A DNA stretch of 64,000 nt. Source: Pipra filicauda. Lineage: Eukaryota > Chordata > Aves > Passeriformes > Pipridae. The translations under genes were made by a program, and so were the position numbers. Below, one piece after another: positions 1-64,000 of the stretch; position 1 is the stretch's first letter; the number at the start of each line of letters is the position of its first letter. The notes under the pieces were generated by a model. That model saw only the letters and a program-made list of their open reading frames with translations. It had not been told where the DNA came from and searched no databases. The stretch lies in the NCBI RefSeq assembly GCF_003945595.2, contig NW_024104284.1:62001-126000 (forward strand), written 5' to 3'.

Positions 1-1288
1 AAATTATTTAAATTTGTCTTATTAATTAAACCTGACATAAAGGAAGCTTAAAAGTGTGACCAAAGTGACTGGAGTGCTTTAATGCAGTAACTCAACATGA
101 TAACAGAAGAGTTAAAGGCTTTCCTTAATTCACCTGGTGGGGACCTGATAAAAAAATTCTCATAGAATCTAGTAATTTATAATCTCTGACTTCTTGAAAA
201 CTTCAGATTTTGCACTCCAAAATTTCTTATTTTTTTTTCCATTATGAAGCTTATAAATCATATCTTATGTCTTTGATGGTGAATAGGATAACGATGAGCT
301 GTAGCAGAACTGAATAACAGACAGGGCACATGGTGTGACTCTTGGGGATGGTCCTGTGCAGGGCCAAGAGTTGGACTTGATGATCCTTGTGGATCCCTTC
401 CAACTCGGCATATTCTGTGATTCTGTGATAAATTGGATAAATCCTATGATGGATTAGTACTGTATGTGTTGTTTGGTTGATTTTCTTTAAGTATTTCTAA
501 AACGTTGTGAACCTTTTCTTATTTAGATGCCTTACCTCAATCTGGATTTCGTGTCCTGCTATAAAGTTATTTTGGGTGTGTTTTTGAAACACATCTCCAG
601 AGTTGGACACAACCAGCAATAGGCACCTTCCAAGATCTATAGCACAGTGAATTTCAATGTCTGAAATAAAACTCTAACTCAATAAAAAAGGACTATATAC
701 TACCCTCATCTCTTCAACATGCCTTTTTTTTAGTTTTCTCTCAGCATTATTTGCTGATGCTATTTCCATCATAGCAAGACTTCAGTCTTTTCTGGGTATT
801 ACAGCTTATTCTGTGCCTTATTTCCTAGTTTTGCATGCAGAATAAATGTGAGGATAACACTCAGGTTTTTTGTATGCTTTTTCAATGTGTTAGTATTGCT
901 TATACTGCCAGACTGAAGCTTTGCCACAAGTAAAGAATTAATTTATCAGCTTTACATAATATGTGCCGATCAAGAAAATACAGCAGATAATGTATTTCAG
1001 AGGAGCCATAGTAGTTCCATTAGGAGGAAATTAGTAGCAAATCCATTGTCAGACAATGTCATGAGAAGCCAAATAAAAGTACTTACGGGTATAACTTTGC
1101 AGGATTTAAAGAAACCTCTTTGCTTCCCAGGTTTAATTCATTGTTGTTATGCACCAATGCGTGTAATGTTAAAAGGCAACTGATTATCAGGCTTTTCAGC
1201 TTTAATTGTAAGAGACGATTAGTAAGGGGTTAAGTAAGGGAAATTTTAGTCAACTTAATTTCTTAATGTACTGCTTTTATTATCTTAG
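1..1288 (+). other. intron upstream of exon a
   Basis: AT-rich non-coding sequence, taken as intron because exon a opens in phase 0 after a normal acceptor. Apart from the CR1 tail at 324-429 I see no recognisable element. Confidence 0.6.
324..429 (+). repeat. CR1 LINE 3' fragment
   Basis: A CR1 3' end carrying the typical sequence TTGGACTTGATGATCCTTGT and the terminal tandem octamer ATTCTGTG ATTCTGTG AT. The 5' part is missing, as is usual for CR1. It is about 92% identical by eye (8 differences in 106 bases) to the end of the copy at 46116-46221, so both belong to one subfamily. Confidence 0.85.
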
Positions 1289-60432
<59,144 letters not shown>

Positions 60433-62599
60433 TAACCTCCATCTTGATGTTGTGTAATATCTATGTGAGTTTTGTTAGTTTGGGTGTTTTTTTGTTTGTG
60501 CATTATTTTGGTTTTTTTTAATCTCTTCCTTTATTGGTGACTGAAAGATGTTGTGTTATTTTTTTGATACAGACATAGGCCATTTTTAACCAGATGCTTG
60601 CTTTCTGTGTGTGTGTAAATGGCTCATAATTTTTACAGGGTTATGATTTTACTATAAGCTTTTTGTGTAGTCACTGCTGTGGCATCACCTTACATCTGAG
60701 ACAGTCTTTATTTTAATATATGTGATCCATAAAAATAACTTAAGATTATTAACTGTTGTTAATAACAAGTGACTTATGTACTGAATTAAGGGGAAGTGTA
60801 GAAGAGAAGGGCTGAAATAAATACTATTGGTTTTAAATTTCCAGGCAAGATTCCTGAGGACAATGTGCTTATTTCAAAATAATGTTTTTCACTCTTTGGT
60901 CATAACAGAATAGGATTTAGAGGCTGTTGTGGATAGCTAACCACTGCAACATGAACTCTTGGTGCTAAGGTATGCTAAAAAATACTGGATTGAAAAGCAA
61001 TATCAACTAAAAATGGGGGATACACTCTACTGTATTAGCACTACTTTTTCTAAAGTATCTTGTTACCAGAAAATACTTTCAAAAGGATGTAATTTGGAAG
61101 GAATTCAAAGGAGGAGCACAAGTGATCCAGAGGTTGATAGACAAGGCTTATGAAGTGAATATTAAAGAGCTAAACCTATTCAGTTGATCAAAGAGAGGAT
61201 GAGTGGAGCTTAATTACCCTATGTGCATATGGAACATATATCCCAGCCTGTGTTAGCTTTCAACCCTATTACAAAATCATAAACAAGATACAGGATGCAC
61301 TCAATCTTAAAGTGAAAAAAAATTTTGGAACAATTAATCACAGATAAGACAGGATTAATAATTCCTGGAGTTTAGATGGCATCTAATTTATTGTTTTCAT
61401 TAATTTTGCTACATATTTTTGCAGCAGTCACAGTTATGAAAATTATTAAACAACTATACTTTACTTCTAGCTTACTGTAGACAAAAATACACGTATGCTA
61501 GATGACACCTTTAGTCTGTTAAAGCAATTGTGTAGATAGTCTGAAGCCATATGTTCAGATCAGTTACATGTAAGTGTTGCTGCTGAACATGGGTACATCA
61601 AAGTATTTAGTCTCATTCCTTTTTATATTGGACTATCACTTAATTCAGTGCATAAATTAAGTTTCTGTATTGAAAAAATACCCCCAAGGTTCTTGAATCA
61701 AATTGTGTACACCTGCTAAGGAATTACATCTGTAACTTGACTTGTAAAGAAAGCTACTGCTGTATAGAATAAACTTGCATGTGTAGATCGATATATCTGC
61801 TCCTGAAGTTCTAGACAAAAGGCAGTATTTTGAGTATTTTGCATTCAAAAAACGTGGTGGTAGAGTTCTTCATGTATCTGCTTGCAGGATATGTTCTGTC
61901 AAAGTATTCATTTTCAAAATACAGGTCTAGGCCATTTCAAAAAATGCTGATTCATTTGTGGATCTTCTGCAGTTTTTTAAATGAAAATGAAAGATAAAAT
62001 GAAAGAAACTCACATGGCTTTGAGCAGCTGTAACTGTGCTTGCTCAAATACAGATGTGGTGAAAGGCCTTCAGTGAGGCTACATTCTTTGAAGTAAAACA
62101 GCAGGTGATCAATAGCTGTTTAAGATACCAATATCTCAGTTCCAGCCACGAACACTGCAAAAAAGTGTGCTAGTATATCAAACCAGACTTTTTTCACACA
62201 TTCTTCCTCTTGCAGGAGACCACTGTGGGATTTAATAGAGTAATAATCTTTTGTTGTAATTTTAAATCAGTCTTGAAGTTCTGTAGTAGAAATATAACCC
62301 TCTCTTAAATTCTAAATGTTTTGGTGTAATTTCAACAACGCACTCTGGTATTTTCTAGAAACCTGTTTGGGTTTAATGTTTAAATTATCTGTAGAATTTA
62401 ATTGTCAGGAGCATAATGCAGGCCATAAAACTTGGAGGGAAAAAAAATTAAAAAGGCTTCATGGGGTTTTATGCAGAACATTTAGTTAAGGGCAATATAT
62501 GTGCCTTTCTCCTGGCTTCATATAAAACAAACTAATGAATTTGTTAGCCCATTTACACCCTAAATCTTTTGTGGAATAAAGATAGTAGCCACAGGGAGG

Positions 62600-62780
62600 T
62601 GCAAATGAAAGGACATCGATTCCATCTGTTGCTCAGCAACATTAACTTCTGGCAGTATCAGCTTTCCACAAGGGGAAATTGTCTCTAATCAAAGCTGATA
62701 TGTTTTCCAACTTGGTGCACCAGTAATGAATAACTGGAGTCACCTGATGGACTGGATGACCTCAGGAATTTTTATTTTTT
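62600..62780. other. possible conserved non-coding element
   Basis: Repeat-free block with balanced composition (for example CATCGATTCCATCTGTTGCT and TTGGTGCACCAGTAATGAAT) standing out from AT-rich flanks; no supported coding frame. Confidence 0.25.
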
Positions 62781-63321
62781 TTTTTAAATTGAACAAGGTC
62801 AGGATCTTGTTGAGCAATACTCATAATAGCCCCAACAGTATTGTTGGAACAAGGTTCAAAGTAATTGCCCTGTGAGTTATAAGGTATTCACAAGCACCTG
62901 GTCTGTGAGAATTAACAAAAAGAAACCAATTTGTGAGAGTGGGTATGACTTGGGTCTGTGGGATGGTTTTAGTTAAGTAGTTTCTGGTTTTTGTCTGCTA
63001 ATCCAGTCTTGATTGATTTATAAAATAAAAAAATTGACAAAACATCCCAACTATCTTTTAGTAACTTTTTTTACTCATGTATATACTTATGTAAACATCT
63101 GTACCCACAAAATACTATGTAAAGCATCCTGACAGCACTGTGTCTTCAGGATGCAGCAAAGTGTGGAGAGGACAGAGGCCTAGAAAGGGAGCTGCCAGGG
63201 GGCAGAGGGCTCTGAGGAAGAAAGATAACTAAAAAGCTGATAAGCAGAAAAGGCCAGGAGAGAATTTCTGTTGTTTTTTTTTTAAGTGAGTAATCATTTT
63301 TTCATGCCTTTTTGTGACTAT

Positions 63322-63414
63322 AATAGTATATAGTAAATATACTATTTTTAGTATATACTATAGTATATACTATATTTAGTATATACTAAAATGTATATTC
63401 AAAATATACATTTT
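63322..63414. repeat. AT-rich palindrome cluster
   Basis: Contains AATAGTATAT / ATATACTATT around the loop AGTAA (63322-63346); three copies of the self-complementary 12-mer TAGTATATACTA at 63349-63360, 63361-63372 and 63377-63388; and AAAATGTATATT / AATATACATTTT around CAA (63388-63414). All are perfect. Confidence 0.75.
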
Positions 63415-64000
63415 GAATAATTCTTATAAGAGCTGTACTGATTTAGAGCTTTTTGAACAGGACATAAAGACAATCTGTTTTCTTTATGTGACTGGTTCTT
63501 GCTATCCTTAAATTAGTGTGTAACTTGAAAATAAACCTATAATTTTTTCTCAAGGCAATGAGAATACTAGTTCTTATAGAAGAGTCCAGATTGTTGGTGT
63601 CTCCCCAGAGCTGCCATCATATTTCACCAGTGCTCTGTCAGTACTGATACGCAGTGGGTAGCGTTCTAGAGTCAATAGCACAGCTATCCTTTATGCCTCT
63701 GTGAGACAAACAATCTCAATTAAGAATAATATTGGAGAAGTATAAATTAACACTAGATGGAAATAGAAATGGTATAATGATGCTCAGTGGTGACAAAAAG
63801 ATGTCATGTAGCACATTGCTAGTAATTCTTGAGCGCATTTTCTCAAAAGAAATAAGACTGGTGGTTTTAAGTAAGGTCTAATTCATGCCTCTACTAAACA
63901 ATAAATTACATTAATATATAAAGCAAGACTTCTTTTTAAATCAATGTATTTCATTTATTATGTGATCAAGATACTAAAATTAGTTTTTCTAGTAAGTGAT

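Noticed and set aside
62217..62309. Possible terminal exon after CTTCCTCTTGCAG
   Set aside because: Phase would fit, but the peptide (ETTVGFNRVII...) shows none of the family C-terminal motifs and is Cys/Phe-rich chance sequence.

Overview
The window looks like avian nuclear DNA. It is AT-rich and intron-dominated. It carries seven CR1 LINE copies (three end in the ATTCTGTGAT-type CR1 3' tail or a degraded form of it; four are reverse complements) and a solo LTR of the avian TGTCGTGG...CCACGACA type with a target-site duplication. The bird order cannot be fixed from this sequence.

One protein-coding gene is recognisable, and it fills the window on the + strand. I can assemble 16 internal exons between 1289 and 60348. 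All have AG acceptors and GT donors, and every exon-exon phase fits the next. Together they give 2154 nt, or 718 uninterrupted codons. The first coding exons (expected C2 domain) lie upstream of base 1 and the last coding exon(s) lie beyond base 64000. The product is homologous to inositol polyphosphate 4-phosphatases (INPP4A/INPP4B) along most of the fragment. The match is clearest in the C-terminal half: [11 protein letters not shown], a MLED block, an LPQRLKNG...HPVLF block, and a Cys-X5-Arg loop followed by SVTLEQ. It is too divergent to be INPP4A or INPP4B itself, and its loop reads CNSGVHR where those enzymes have CKSAKDR. I therefore call it a divergent third INPP4-like paralog whose catalytic status is uncertain. 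This is the most interesting item in the window.

Layout: 1-1288 upstream intron with a CR1 tail; 1289-16938 exons a-h (middle region and the acidic/Ser-rich linker); 20562-36073 exons i-m (start of the conserved C-terminal half), interrupted by an intron at 23455-28711 holding a 1172-bp solo LTR and two further LTR-like or TE-like stretches; 36074-47767, an 11.7-kb intron with two CR1 copies; 47768-50064 exons n-o (ending in the P-loop); 50065-60245, a 10.2-kb intron with no recognisable repeats but sequence resembling conserved non-coding DNA; 60246-60348 exon p; then 3.65 kb of intron. No rRNA, tRNA, CRISPR or second gene was found. Remaining open frames are short and look like chance or repeat-derived frames.
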